From Alphaproteobacteria bacterium (GTDB lineage Bacteria; Pseudomonadota; Alphaproteobacteria; HIMB59): a DNA stretch of 40,368 nt. Shown in pieces: positions 1 to 6,940 of the stretch (position 1 is the first letter of the stretch; every line of letters starts with the position of its first letter). Made by a program: the position numbers and the translations under genes. The notes under the pieces were generated by a model. It did no database searches, was not told the DNA's origin, and saw nothing but the letters and a program-made list of their open reading frames with translations. The stretch covers positions 1-40,368 of the forward strand of contig JAQWMI010000034.1 of NCBI GenBank assembly GCA_029246865.1, read 5' to 3'.

Positions 1-245
1 TAAGGATTTCTATACCACCAATCGTCAATACTTCCATAGGCTTATTTAAGGATACCTCATTAGTTCTCATAATAGGACTATTCGACTTACTTGGCATTGG
101 AAGAGCCGCATTAGCGGATATGACTTGGACAAAGCTTTATTATGAGGTTTATGTTTTTGTAGCAATTGTTTTCTTTATCTTTTGTTTTGCAATGTCACGA
201 TATAGCTTATATCTTGAAAAGAAATTGAAAACGGACAATAGTTAA
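1..245 (+). CDS. aapM: Amino-acid ABC transporter permease, C-terminal fragment (AapM-like)
   Basis: An open frame runs in from the left edge (first full codon at 3) and stops with TAA at 243-245. The visible 80 residues hold the [17 protein letters not shown] stretch typical of the cytoplasmic coupling loop of polar amino-acid permeases of the HisM/AapM type. A last membrane helix ([20 protein letters not shown]) and a short charged tail follow. The ATPase gene starts 2 nt after the stop, so the two are cotranscribed and the product should be one of the two inner-membrane subunits of the same importer. The choice of AapM over AapQ rests on its position just before aapP and on the sequence of the tail. 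The N-terminal part lies outside the window. Confidence 0.85.
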   Translation, partial: RISIPPIVNTSIGLFKDTSLVLIIGLFDLLGIGRAALADMTWTKLYYEVYVFVAIVFFIFCFAMSRYSLYLEKKLKTDNS

Positions 246-247
246 TT

Positions 248-988
248 ATGAGCGAAAAAGTTATAACATTAGATAAAGTTAATAAGTGGTATGATGATTT
301 TCACGTATTAAAAGATATAGACCTAGAAGTCATTAAAGGCCAAAAAATTGTTATATGTGGTCCTAGCGGTTCTGGTAAATCCACAATGATCAGATGTATC
401 AATCGTCTAGAAGCTCATCAAAAAGGAACAATTGTAGTGCACGGTACCGAGCTAACAAGTGATCTTAAAAATATTGATATTATTAGAAGAGAAGTTGGAA
501 TGGTTTTCCAGCAGTTTAATTTATTTCCACACTTATCTGTTTTAGATAACATAAGCCTAGCTCCAATTTGGGTTAAAAAAATGCCAAAAAAAGAGGCCGA
601 AGAAGTAGCTATGTCTTACCTTGAGAAAGTTAAAATACCAGAACAAGCTTTAAAGTTTCCCGGTCAACTATCTGGTGGTCAGCAGCAAAGAGTTGCTATA
701 GCTAGGTCATTAGCTATGAATCCAAAAATTATGCTTTTTGATGAGCCAACTTCCGCTCTAGACCCAGAGATGATCAAAGAAGTTTTAGACGTTATGATAC
801 AATTAGCAGAAGAAGGAATGACTATGCTTGTTGTTACTCATGAAATGGGTTTTGCAAAAACTGTTGCAGATCAAATGATATTTATGGATGAAGGGATTAT
901 AGTTGAGCAGGCCACTCCTAAGGATTTCTTTACAAGTCCAAAAAGTGATAGAACAAAATTATTTTTAAGTCAAATTCTCAACCATTAA
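248..988 (+). CDS. aapP: General L-amino-acid ABC transporter ATP-binding protein
   Basis: This 246-residue cytoplasmic ATPase energises an amino-acid importer. Walker A (GPSGSGKST) is at residues 38-46, the Q-loop is in [12 protein letters not shown], the ABC signature LSGGQQQR and Walker B IMLFDEP follow, and the switch histidine is in VVTHEMGF. The stretches [11 protein letters not shown] and KFPGQLSGG closely match what I remember of rhizobial AapP, so the substrate range is probably broad L-amino acids rather than a single one. It starts 2 nt after the permease stop, and the LysE-type exporter gene begins 11 nt downstream, which suggests one transcript. Length is normal for the family. 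The binding protein AapJ and permease AapQ would be expected left of the window. Confidence 0.93.
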   Translation: MSEKVITLDKVNKWYDDFHVLKDIDLEVIKGQKIVICGPSGSGKSTMIRCINRLEAHQKGTIVVHGTELTSDLKNIDIIRREVGMVFQQFNLFPHLSVLDNISLAPIWVKKMPKKEAEEVAMSYLEKVKIPEQALKFPGQLSGGQQQRVAIARSLAMNPKIMLFDEPTSALDPEMIKEVLDVMIQLAEEGMTMLVVTHEMGFAKTVADQMIFMDEGIIVEQATPKDFFTSPKSDRTKLFLSQILNH

Positions 989-999
989 TTCCATAGCTT

Positions 1000-1629
1000 A
1001 TGGATTTACATTTCTGGTTTTCTCTAATTACTGCCTGGGGAATTTTTTGTCTAGCTGTATGGCTACCTGGCCCTAATACCTTTCTCGCTGCATCTATAGG
1101 AATTAAGGGTAGCATTCAAAAAGTATTTGTTACATCTTTAGGTATAGCGGTAGGTTCTTCTTTTTGGTGTTTTCTTGCTACTACTGGAATATCTATTTTA
1201 TTTTCCCAAAATATAGGTTTAGGGTTTGTATTTTTAAAAATCTTAGCATCTGTTTACATGATTTATTTAAGTTATCAGTCACTAAGGCAGTACCTTTATT
1301 CTCAAGATGATTTTATTAAAAATAGGGAATTTTCTTCTAATAAGGAGTATTTTTTAAAAGGTTTATTCATAACTATGACTAATCCTAAAGCTTTTGCTTT
1401 TTGGTCTGCACTAGGGGCCTTGAAGTTTCAAGACCCTTTGTCATTTAATCAAGCGGCTATATTTTCATTAGGGACATATATTTTGTCTGCCCTGAGTTAT
1501 ACGCTTATGGGTTATGTTTTTACAATTGGCAATATTTCTAGTTATTTAAATAAGCCAAAGAGCTTAGTTAATTTAATATTTGCCTTACTTTTTTTATTTG
1601 TTGGAATTGAAATCTGGATTTTAACTTAA
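1000..1629 (+). CDS. LysE/RhtB family amino-acid exporter
   Basis: A 209-residue integral membrane protein with about six hydrophobic segments. The family hallmark is near the N-terminus: WLPGPNTFLAASIGIKGS corresponds to the PGP(N/G) loop of RhtB exporters, and FITMTNPKAFAFWSALG matches the second conserved half-loop (NPK). RhtB-type proteins export amino acids or related metabolites in exchange for protons. It follows aapP by 11 nt on the same strand, placing import and export of amino acids in one transcription unit. The substrate cannot be read from sequence. It is one of three LysE-superfamily genes in the first 7.6 kb. Confidence 0.87.
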   Translation: MDLHFWFSLITAWGIFCLAVWLPGPNTFLAASIGIKGSIQKVFVTSLGIAVGSSFWCFLATTGISILFSQNIGLGFVFLKILASVYMIYLSYQSLRQYLYSQDDFIKNREFSSNKEYFLKGLFITMTNPKAFAFWSALGALKFQDPLSFNQAAIFSLGTYILSALSYTLMGYVFTIGNISSYLNKPKSLVNLIFALLFLFVGIEIWILT

Positions 1630-1674
1630 TTTCAGTTTTCTTATTAATTTTATAAAAGTAAATAAATCAGAGTG

Positions 1675-1700
1675 GATAAGGTTATTTATATAACCTTATC
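1675..1700. terminator. Perfect inverted repeat overlapping the end of the small DUF3563-like gene
   Basis: GATAAGGTTA (1675-1684) is exactly complementary to TAACCTTATC (1691-1700), with one further T-A pair inside, giving an 11-bp stem and a 4-nt loop. It lies between the plus-strand LysE gene (ends 1629) and the minus-strand small ORF whose stop codon (1698-1696) is inside the stem. The place, between converging genes, fits a bidirectional terminator. Neither side has a clean T-run, so intrinsic termination is uncertain; an mRNA 3'-end stabilising hairpin is an alternative. Confidence 0.45.
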
Positions 1701-1863
1701 TAAGTCTAATATTGAAGTTAGAAGTATTTTTATTATCTAGCTCTTTTTGTCTTCTTTCTAAATCATAAAGGTCAACAGACTTAGCTAAATATTGCTCGTC
1801 TAAGCTTAGGTTCTGTTTTTTAGTATCGATGATTTTTTGAAGATATTTAAATATAGGAGTCAT
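1696..1863 (-). CDS. Small DUF3563-like protein
   Basis: A 55-residue ORF starting with ATG at 1863, overlapping the stop of the preceding small gene by one base (TAATG), a typical translational-coupling arrangement. The middle reads DEQYLAKSVDLYDLERRQKEL. This resembles, from memory, the short DUF3563 family of proteobacteria, which carries a 'YLA.S.D..DLE.R...L' core. No membrane segment or signal peptide is visible. The N-terminus is basic and mildly amphipathic. The function of the family is not known to me. Codon use is like that of its neighbours and the frame contains no other explanation, so I consider it a real gene. Confidence 0.6.
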   Translation of the reverse strand: MTPIFKYLQKIIDTKKQNLSLDEQYLAKSVDLYDLERRQKELDNKNTSNFNIRLR

Positions 1864-2039
1864 TACGCTGCCTTCTTAAATTTTGGTAAACTCTTGTGCT
1901 CTTGAAAGTGGCTGTATGCCCACTGCCAATCGTTTCCATATTCAACTTTGCAGAAGTTAGCTATACTATCATTTTTAGGTGAAAATAGATTCAACCAAAA
2001 GTTCATAGATTTTTCAGTAAATGTAAAAATTGTTTTCAT
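1863..2039 (-). CDS. Small hypothetical protein upstream of the DUF3563-like gene
   Basis: A 58-residue ORF with ATG at 2039 and a good Shine-Dalgarno (AAAGGA, 5 nt before the start), one of the clearer ones in this window. The product has an aromatic-rich N-terminus (MNFWLNLFS) and a central FCKVEYGNDWQWAYSHFQ segment followed by a basic tail. The D-W-x-x-A-Y pattern is reminiscent of short uncharacterised marine alphaproteobacterial proteins, but I cannot name a family. It is directly coupled to the next small ORF by a TAATG overlap. A start at the internal ATG (residue 12) is possible. Upstream, 2086-2101 is a small inverted repeat (CCTTT-N6-AAAGG). Confidence 0.55.
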   Translation of the reverse strand: MKTIFTFTEKSMNFWLNLFSPKNDSIANFCKVEYGNDWQWAYSHFQEHKSLPKFKKAA

Positions 2040-2227
2040 TTTTATCCTTTCGATATAATTAATATAAAATTTTTTTTATAAATTACCTTTGTTATTAAAG
2101 GATTACAGATGTCTAAAAATAAGACAGCTTAAAGATTTAGGAGTAATTCTTTGATGATTTCTCTAGAGGCTAAATCAGCTTTTTTGTTATAGCCTATATA
2201 ATTTGCATCTTGTCTATCTGGCCACGG
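2040..2227. other. Intergenic stretch with an in-frame open continuation of the LysE gene
   Basis: No gene with its own start codon was found here. On the minus strand the frame of the LysE gene stays open after its TGA stop for another 32 codons (2227 down to a TAA at 2131-2129) and encodes a plausible-looking soluble peptide ending REIIKELLLNL. The rest is the AT-rich leader and promoter zone of the small ORF pair. Confidence 0.4.
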
Positions 2228-2836
2228 TCAACTAAGAAATAAAAAAATACCAACTAAAACCATCATCGACCCAGTTATTAAGTTTAGTCTTTTAGCATAA
2301 ATGGGATTTTCAACCATATTTCTTAATTGATTTCCACTCAAACACACTACAAAACATGCCAAAAATACGCTTAGATAAATTGTTACAATTAGCTGTATGC
2401 CTGTTGCAATATTTAAAGCAGTTAAATCAATAAATAGAGGAATAAAAGACAAATAAAATACAATTACTTTTGGGTTAGTTCCCCCGATTAAAAATCCTAC
2501 TAATAAAGTTTTGATTAAAGAATTTGTTGAATGTTTATTTTTTAAATTTAATCCCTTTAATTTAATTTGAGATATACCTAAGTATATTATGTAAGCAGCT
2601 CCAATCCATCGAACTGCTTGCATTGCGGGATCTAGCGCTTCGGCAAGGTACCCTAAAGATAGAATTGCAATAGTTAAGTACATTACATCCCCCATAGCTT
2701 CACCAGCACTGAGAATAATTCCAGGTTTAAATCCTTGAGATGTAGATACTGATAAAACAGCTAGAGTCCCAGGCCCAGGTGTAATGCCAAATATAAAAGC
2801 CGCAATTGAGATTGAAAGAAGAGTGTGAAGATCCAT
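2228..2836 (-). CDS. LysE/RhtB family exporter
   Basis: A 202-residue membrane protein with six hydrophobic segments. The signature loop ITPGPGTLAVLSVSTSQG near residues 18-35 and the second loop IGGTNPKVIVFYLSFIPLF near 118-136 identify the RhtB branch of the LysE superfamily, proton-driven exporters of amino acids such as homoserine or threonine. Length is typical. It is transcribed divergently from the M19 dipeptidase gene (ATG-to-ATG spacing 88 bp). Export next to a dipeptidase suggests, as inference only, handling of excess amino acids released from peptides. The stop is TGA, and the same frame remains open for 32 codons beyond it. Confidence 0.87.
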   Translation of the reverse strand: MDLHTLLSISIAAFIFGITPGPGTLAVLSVSTSQGFKPGIILSAGEAMGDVMYLTIAILSLGYLAEALDPAMQAVRWIGAAYIIYLGISQIKLKGLNLKNKHSTNSLIKTLLVGFLIGGTNPKVIVFYLSFIPLFIDLTALNIATGIQLIVTIYLSVFLACFVVCLSGNQLRNMVENPIYAKRLNLITGSMMVLVGIFLFLS

Positions 2837-2924
2837 TGAGGCTAGGTTTATGGATAAAAAAGTTATTAATCAAGAAATAAAAGAGTTGGAAATATATGAT
2901 AAATGAGCAGAATATTTCTTATCA

Positions 2925-4004
2925 ATGAAACAAGATTTAAAAATATTTGATGGTCATAACGATGTATTGTTTAGACTATATTTAAAAAATAAAAAAAATG
3001 TTCATGAAGACTTTCTTCTTGGCGATAATGAAGGACACCTAGATTTACCTAGAATGAACAAGGCAGGCTTCAGTGGTGGTTTTTTTGCAATATATGTTCC
3101 TTCCCAAGAGGAAAAAATTGAATCTGCAGATAAACCAATAAGGTACGATGATATGAAAAATGACTCATATGAATTACCTCTACCCGACTCAGTCGATGCA
3201 TCTGTAGCCTTACCAATAGTATTAAAAAAAATTCAAATTTTAAAAAATATAGAAATAGAGTCTAATGGTCATGTTAAGATTTGTGAAAATGCCAACGATT
3301 TAGAGCAATCAATCTCAAATAAGCAGTTATCTGTTATCATGCATATAGAAGGTGCCGAGGCAATTGGTAATAATCTAGACAATTTAGATACTCTTTATAA
3401 CTTAGGATTACGCTCAATAGGACCTGTATGGAGCAGACCAACATTGTTTGCCCATGGTGTTCCTTTTAAATTTCCTAGCACACCTGATATCGGCGAAGGT
3501 CTTACAAATTTAGGAAAAGATTTAATCAAGGAATGTAACCGTCTGAAGATGATTATTGATTTATCCCATTTAAATGAGAGAGGTTTTTGGGATACAGCAA
3601 AAATCTCAGAGTCTCCTTTAATTGCTACACATAGCAATGCTCATTCCATTTGTCCTCATACGAGAAATTTGACTGATAATCAACTGCACGCAATTAAGGA
3701 GACTGAAGGAATGGTTGGTGTTAACTTTGCTCCCGCCTTTTTAAGAACTGATGGTAAAATGATATCTGATACTAATCTTGATATTATTTTAAGACATTTT
3801 GATTATTTAATTGAAAAACTTGGTGAAGATAGAGTTGGTTTTGGTTCTGATTTTGATGGAGCTCTTATTCCATCTGAATTATCAGATGTTTTAGGATTAA
3901 TTAAAATAACAGATCTAATGAAAAAGCATGGTTATAATGACGACTTGATGCAAAAACTTTGTCATGATAATTGGACGAATACTATTAAAAGAATTTTTTC
4001 TTAA
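2925..4004 (+). CDS. Membrane dipeptidase (peptidase family M19)
   Basis: A 359-residue zinc dipeptidase of the renal-dipeptidase family, hydrolysing dipeptides including those with a D-residue at the C-terminus. Metal-binding features are in the expected order: DGHNDVL near the N-terminus (H11, D13), MHIEGAEAI with the bridging glutamate mid-protein, then IDLSHLNERGF and IATHSNAH with two further histidines, and the late RVGFGSDFDG with the conserved aspartate. No signal peptide is evident, so it is probably cytoplasmic. Its 3' end overlaps the converging PqiA-like gene by 4 bp. Length is typical for bacterial members. Confidence 0.92.
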   Translation: MKQDLKIFDGHNDVLFRLYLKNKKNVHEDFLLGDNEGHLDLPRMNKAGFSGGFFAIYVPSQEEKIESADKPIRYDDMKNDSYELPLPDSVDASVALPIVLKKIQILKNIEIESNGHVKICENANDLEQSISNKQLSVIMHIEGAEAIGNNLDNLDTLYNLGLRSIGPVWSRPTLFAHGVPFKFPSTPDIGEGLTNLGKDLIKECNRLKMIIDLSHLNERGFWDTAKISESPLIATHSNAHSICPHTRNLTDNQLHAIKETEGMVGVNFAPAFLRTDGKMISDTNLDIILRHFDYLIEKLGEDRVGFGSDFDGALIPSELSDVLGLIKITDLMKKHGYNDDLMQKLCHDNWTNTIKRIFS

Positions 4005-4462
4005 TCAATCAATTCTTGAAAAAAAATAGACAATATTACAAACCCGCATAAAAAATAACTACCAAGCTCAACTTTCATCTCTGTAAAGAAAGACAATTTA
4101 AAAATTGTAACTGCAATTGCAATCAATAATAAGTCTAACATTGACCATTTAGTAAAAAAATACAAAAATTTCTTAATAACTATAGTGTGAGGTTTAATAA
4201 ACACTAAAATGGAAAATAGAAACTTTAATGACGGAATTATAACTGTGCTAATTGCTAAAACTAGGAATAAAAATAACTCCTTATTAATATAAAGAGCTGT
4301 CAAAATATTGATAATGTTTTTCTTTTGAGTAAAGAAAAAGAAATTTTCGACAGAAAATAGAGGAAAGTACAAAAAACCAATAAATAAAACAAGTTGGATT
4401 GATAGGTAGGTGTAAATTAATATACGTTTTATTTTCATAATATTTTCAATCATTATTAACAT
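4001..4462 (-). CDS. PqiA-like (paraquat-inducible protein A domain) membrane protein
   Basis: A 153-residue protein with four predicted membrane helices (about residues 12-32, 58-80, 106-124, 133-150). The motif TKWSMLDLLLIAIAV matches the 'KWSM.D....' segment that marks PqiA/YebS-type domains. E. coli PqiA has two such domains and works with the MCE protein PqiB in envelope lipid transport. Here there is a single domain, with no MCE gene beside it in the window, and the zinc-ribbon cysteines of PqiA are absent. Start chosen at ATG 4462; ATG 4453 is also possible. It converges on and overlaps the dipeptidase gene by 4 bp and is divergent from the small ORF at 4510. Confidence 0.7.
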   Translation of the reverse strand: MLIMIENIMKIKRILIYTYLSIQLVLFIGFLYFPLFSVENFFFFTQKKNIINILTALYINKELFLFLVLAISTVIIPSLKFLFSILVFIKPHTIVIKKFLYFFTKWSMLDLLLIAIAVTIFKLSFFTEMKVELGSYFLCGFVILSIFFQELID

Positions 4463-4509
4463 TCATAGTTTTATTTCACCATTTAATAAAATTATGATAT
4501 GTTTTTTTA

Positions 4510-4698
4510 ATGGGATTGCACTTTGATCATAAATCTAAAGCTGGTGAAAGAGCTATGGAAAAAGAGAGAAAACGTCTTGAAAAGCTTGCAGAAAAAAAAG
4601 CTAAAAGAGAAGCCAAAAGAGAGGCAGATGAACTAGCTGAACTTGAAAGGCTCACTAACCCAAATGCTCCTGCTGATCCCAATACTGAGACTGAATAA
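4510..4698 (+). CDS. Small highly charged hypothetical protein
   Basis: A 62-residue protein, mostly one long Lys/Glu/Arg/Ala-rich helix (residues about 10-50, with AEKKAKREAKREADELAEL) and a short Pro/Asn/Thr tail. A coiled coil or nucleic-acid-associated helix is likely. I do not recognise a family. It has no Shine-Dalgarno; a TATGAT hexamer at 4493-4498 lies 11 nt before the ATG, consistent with a very short leader. It stands alone between divergent PqiA-like and convergent DUF3445 genes. Its length, its ATG and the tight 2-nt spacing to the converging stop codon at 4701 argue that it is real. Confidence 0.6.
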   Translation: MGLHFDHKSKAGERAMEKERKRLEKLAEKKAKREAKREADELAELERLTNPNAPADPNTETE

Positions 4699-4700
4699 TA

Positions 4701-5411
4701 TTAATTACCAATTTTATATTGCTTTTGCTCCTCTGACATTGATTTAATTTGATTTGCATACCATATTTGAAATTCTCTATCAGTGTCGAGAAAGGGTATA
4801 ACCTTTTTTCTAATCAAGAAAATTCCTAAATCATCTTCTGGCATTCCAATAAAAGTTTGCCTTTCCGTATGAATAATTTTTATACCTTCTTTAACAGGTT
4901 CTAAGGGAGAAAGTAAGTATCCAAAGTGCTCACCCCATACATACCTAATGATTGGTTTATCTGCATTAACCATCATATCTACATATTTCTGTTCATTTGC
5001 TAGAAATTTTTTCATTCCCGGCACAGGCTGGTGTATTGCAGAAAATGTCATACCAATTTTTTCTTTAGGTATCCATGTAGATGGAAAAGAAACATGAAGA
5101 GCAATTAATTTATTGGAGCGATGAAAAATTGCTACGTCTTCTTGAATTTTAAATCCCATTTCATTAAAGTCTTTAAAGTTAAAAAATTTATTTGGATACT
5201 CGGAATTTAGTATTTTTTCAATTTTTTTTGCAACCTTTTGATTAAGATTTTTTTTAAATAGAGGATCATAATAAATATTATTTGATGATTTTTTTTTTAG
5301 ATTTAGATATCTTTCCTCTTGATTGTCGAACTCTATAATTGGGAGATCTCCAAGTTTTTTTATACCAGGTGCAACTGTGTAAATAGGTCCGTATTGTTTC
5401 CAGTCAATCAT
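4701..5411 (-). CDS. DUF3445 / haem-dependent oxidative N-demethylase-like protein
   Basis: A 236-residue soluble protein. The segment with FPSTWIPKEKIG, then FSAIHQPVPG, and an arginine-tryptophan pair region (PIIRYVWGEHFGYLL) matches the core of the DUF3445 family. That family includes the haem subunit of dimethylamine monooxygenase (DmmA) and haem-dependent oxidative N-demethylases. QEDVAIF (near residue 90) and HTERQTFIGMP further support the fold. Partner subunits DmmB/C/D are not in the window, so substrate and electron source are unknown. The ATG overlaps the stop of the upstream TSUP permease gene by 4 bp (ATGA), so the two are translationally coupled and probably share a substrate or product. 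Confidence 0.8.
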   Translation of the reverse strand: MIDWKQYGPIYTVAPGIKKLGDLPIIEFDNQEERYLNLKKKSSNNIYYDPLFKKNLNQKVAKKIEKILNSEYPNKFFNFKDFNEMGFKIQEDVAIFHRSNKLIALHVSFPSTWIPKEKIGMTFSAIHQPVPGMKKFLANEQKYVDMMVNADKPIIRYVWGEHFGYLLSPLEPVKEGIKIIHTERQTFIGMPEDDLGIFLIRKKVIPFLDTDREFQIWYANQIKSMSEEQKQYKIGN

Positions 5412-6127
5412 AGATTTGTTTTAAGTAATATTAAGATACCAATTAAGGTAATACAAATCACTATAGCTTTTTTAAATATGTTTTCTGGAATCCTGGTATG
5501 TACAAAATACCCCAACCAAACACAAAAGATGACCATGACACTAGTTAAATAGTACTCATTGATAATTATAGATATATTATTACCAGATAAAAAATATTGA
5601 ATTATTCTTATTAAATTAATAATAAAAAAATATGCAGCCATTGTTGACCTTAATACTTGTTTTTTTAAAAAATTCTCTTTGTATCCCATGAGTACAAATG
5701 GACCTCCAATTGTAAAGAGACCTTGAATGAGACCTCCTAAATAAACAAATGCATCCTTGATTGATTGATGTGGATTGAAGTTGGGATTAATTAGGTTTAA
5801 AGACCCATAAATAATTAAAATAACAGCAAATATATTTAACAAAATATTTATCTGAAGATGATCAATCAAATATGTGCCTAAAATAGCACCAGGAATAGTC
5901 ATGAAGAGTATCTTTTTTAGGTCTTTGAAGGATACATGTTTGTAAGATTGAGCTAAGATGGCAAATCCAGAACATAGTCCAAGAAACATGGCAATTTTGA
6001 GTAACAGATCAAATTCAATAAAAAAACCAGCTAAACCTAAGAATATAATTGTTCCACCAAATCCAAAAATACTCTCAATAAAATAAGCAAAACCTGCAAT
6101 AGAAGTTATTATAATAAAACTAGACAT
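5408..6127 (-). CDS. TSUP (TauE/SafE) family permease
   Basis: A 239-residue membrane protein with about seven to eight hydrophobic segments. The N-terminal glycine-rich helix (ESIFGFGGTIIFLGLAGFF) and the second repeat (GGLIQGLFTIGGPFVLMGYK) are the paired TSUP signatures. The family moves sulfite, sulfoacetate, taurine-derived or other organic anions, often by export. The start is placed at ATG 6127; a TTG directly upstream at 6130 is in frame but less likely. It overlaps the DUF3445 gene by 4 bp, so it may export or import the small molecule handled by that enzyme (inference). It is divergent from the TAXI-like gene, with 44 bp between start codons. Confidence 0.83.
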   Translation of the reverse strand: MSSFIIITSIAGFAYFIESIFGFGGTIIFLGLAGFFIEFDLLLKIAMFLGLCSGFAILAQSYKHVSFKDLKKILFMTIPGAILGTYLIDHLQINILLNIFAVILIIYGSLNLINPNFNPHQSIKDAFVYLGGLIQGLFTIGGPFVLMGYKENFLKKQVLRSTMAAYFFIINLIRIIQYFLSGNNISIIINEYYLTSVMVIFCVWLGYFVHTRIPENIFKKAIVICITLIGILILLKTNL

Positions 6128-6171
6128 CAATACTCGATAAATTTTTAATTACTGTTAAAAATAACTCTAGA

Positions 6172-6765
6172 ATGTTTATATGTAAAAGTAACTCTATTTT
6201 TAAATACTTCTCATTGATAATTTTATTAAGTATTTCTAATTTATCGGCTTTAACTCAAGATATAGAATTGAATATAGGCAGTGGAAACCCTCTTAGTATA
6301 GAATACGTTCTTGCAAAAGGCATATGCAGAATGCTTTCTAGAGAACATGAAGTCAGTAAATTCATGGGCGGTATTAATTCTCTCAAGTGCGATACTAGTA
6401 TAACTGACGGGTCTTCGCAAAATTTAAAATATATCCAATCCCAAAAAATCAATTATGCGGTTATTGACTTATCAGAAACCCCAGTAGGTTCTAATTTAAG
6501 CTCCTTACGTTCTTTAGTTTTTTTTAAGGGAAAATCTACGGATTGGTTGTTAGTAACTTCCTCTAATACTGATCGACAAGAAACATGTGAAGTTACAGAA
6601 GCAATTTTTAAAAATGCATTAGAGCTAAAATATTTACATTCAGAATTTAAAGAATTCTCTCAAGATACTTTCTCTCATAAAAAAATACCTATTCATATGG
6701 GTTCCTTTAAATATTTTGAAGAGAAAGAGTGCAAATTTGGTAAGAAAAAATTTGGAGAGTTATAA
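6172..6765 (+). CDS. Shortened TAXI-family (TRAP-associated) solute-binding protein
   Basis: A 197-residue exported protein with a hydrophobic signal peptide (residues about 10-27, likely cleaved near ALT). The N-terminal half follows the TAXI pattern: a start like 'L.IGSGNPLSIEYVLAKGICRML', then a GS/NL segment with 'YIQSQKINYAVIDLS'. The C-terminal half matches the end of the domain: LLVTSSNT, an AIFKNALELKYLH helix and IPIHMGSFKYFEE, equivalent to the 'HPGA..YY' end. Typical members are about 320 residues. The central stretch (DL.GK.V...G...GT... through the second-lobe core) is missing, by my estimate about 110 residues. No TRAP permease is beside it. It may be a single-lobe binding or sensor protein, or a decaying gene, though its frame is intact. 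Confidence 0.62.
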   Translation: MFICKSNSIFKYFSLIILLSISNLSALTQDIELNIGSGNPLSIEYVLAKGICRMLSREHEVSKFMGGINSLKCDTSITDGSSQNLKYIQSQKINYAVIDLSETPVGSNLSSLRSLVFFKGKSTDWLLVTSSNTDRQETCEVTEAIFKNALELKYLHSEFKEFSQDTFSHKKIPIHMGSFKYFEEKECKFGKKKFGEL

Positions 6766-6849
6766 GGGTAGAGTTATTTTTTGAAAACCATCGGTTAAAA
6801 CATAAATAAATATAAAGCCAAACACTACAATTCCTATGTACATTCTCAT
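6760..6849 (-). CDS. Possible 29-residue single-helix membrane protein
   Basis: A short ORF with ATG at 6849 (a second in-frame ATG at 6843) and a weak purine-rich stretch (GTAAGAG) 6 nt upstream. The product is almost entirely one hydrophobic helix (YIGIVVFGFIFIYVL) followed by a polar tail. Its stop lies inside the last codons of the TAXI-like gene. Size and composition resemble small membrane accessory proteins, but no family can be named and chance cannot be excluded in such AT-rich DNA. Confidence 0.3.
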   Translation of the reverse strand: MRMYIGIVVFGFIFIYVLTDGFQKITLPL

Positions 6850-6940
6850 AATTAACTCTTACCTAATGATTTAATGAGAGTAAAGTATTATTTAATGAAT
6901 TCGAAACTTTCTTTATAAAAACAGACGGTAGTATCAAGAT

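Noticed and set aside
2228-2230. TGA read as tryptophan (alternative genetic code)
   Set aside because: All long genes are intact under the standard code and several end with TGA at the expected place, for example yebC and hxlR-neighbour genes; no family Trp is encoded by TGA.
2850-2906. 18-codon ORF in the divergent gap before the dipeptidase
   Set aside because: Too short, no convincing ribosome site, lies in a probable promoter region.
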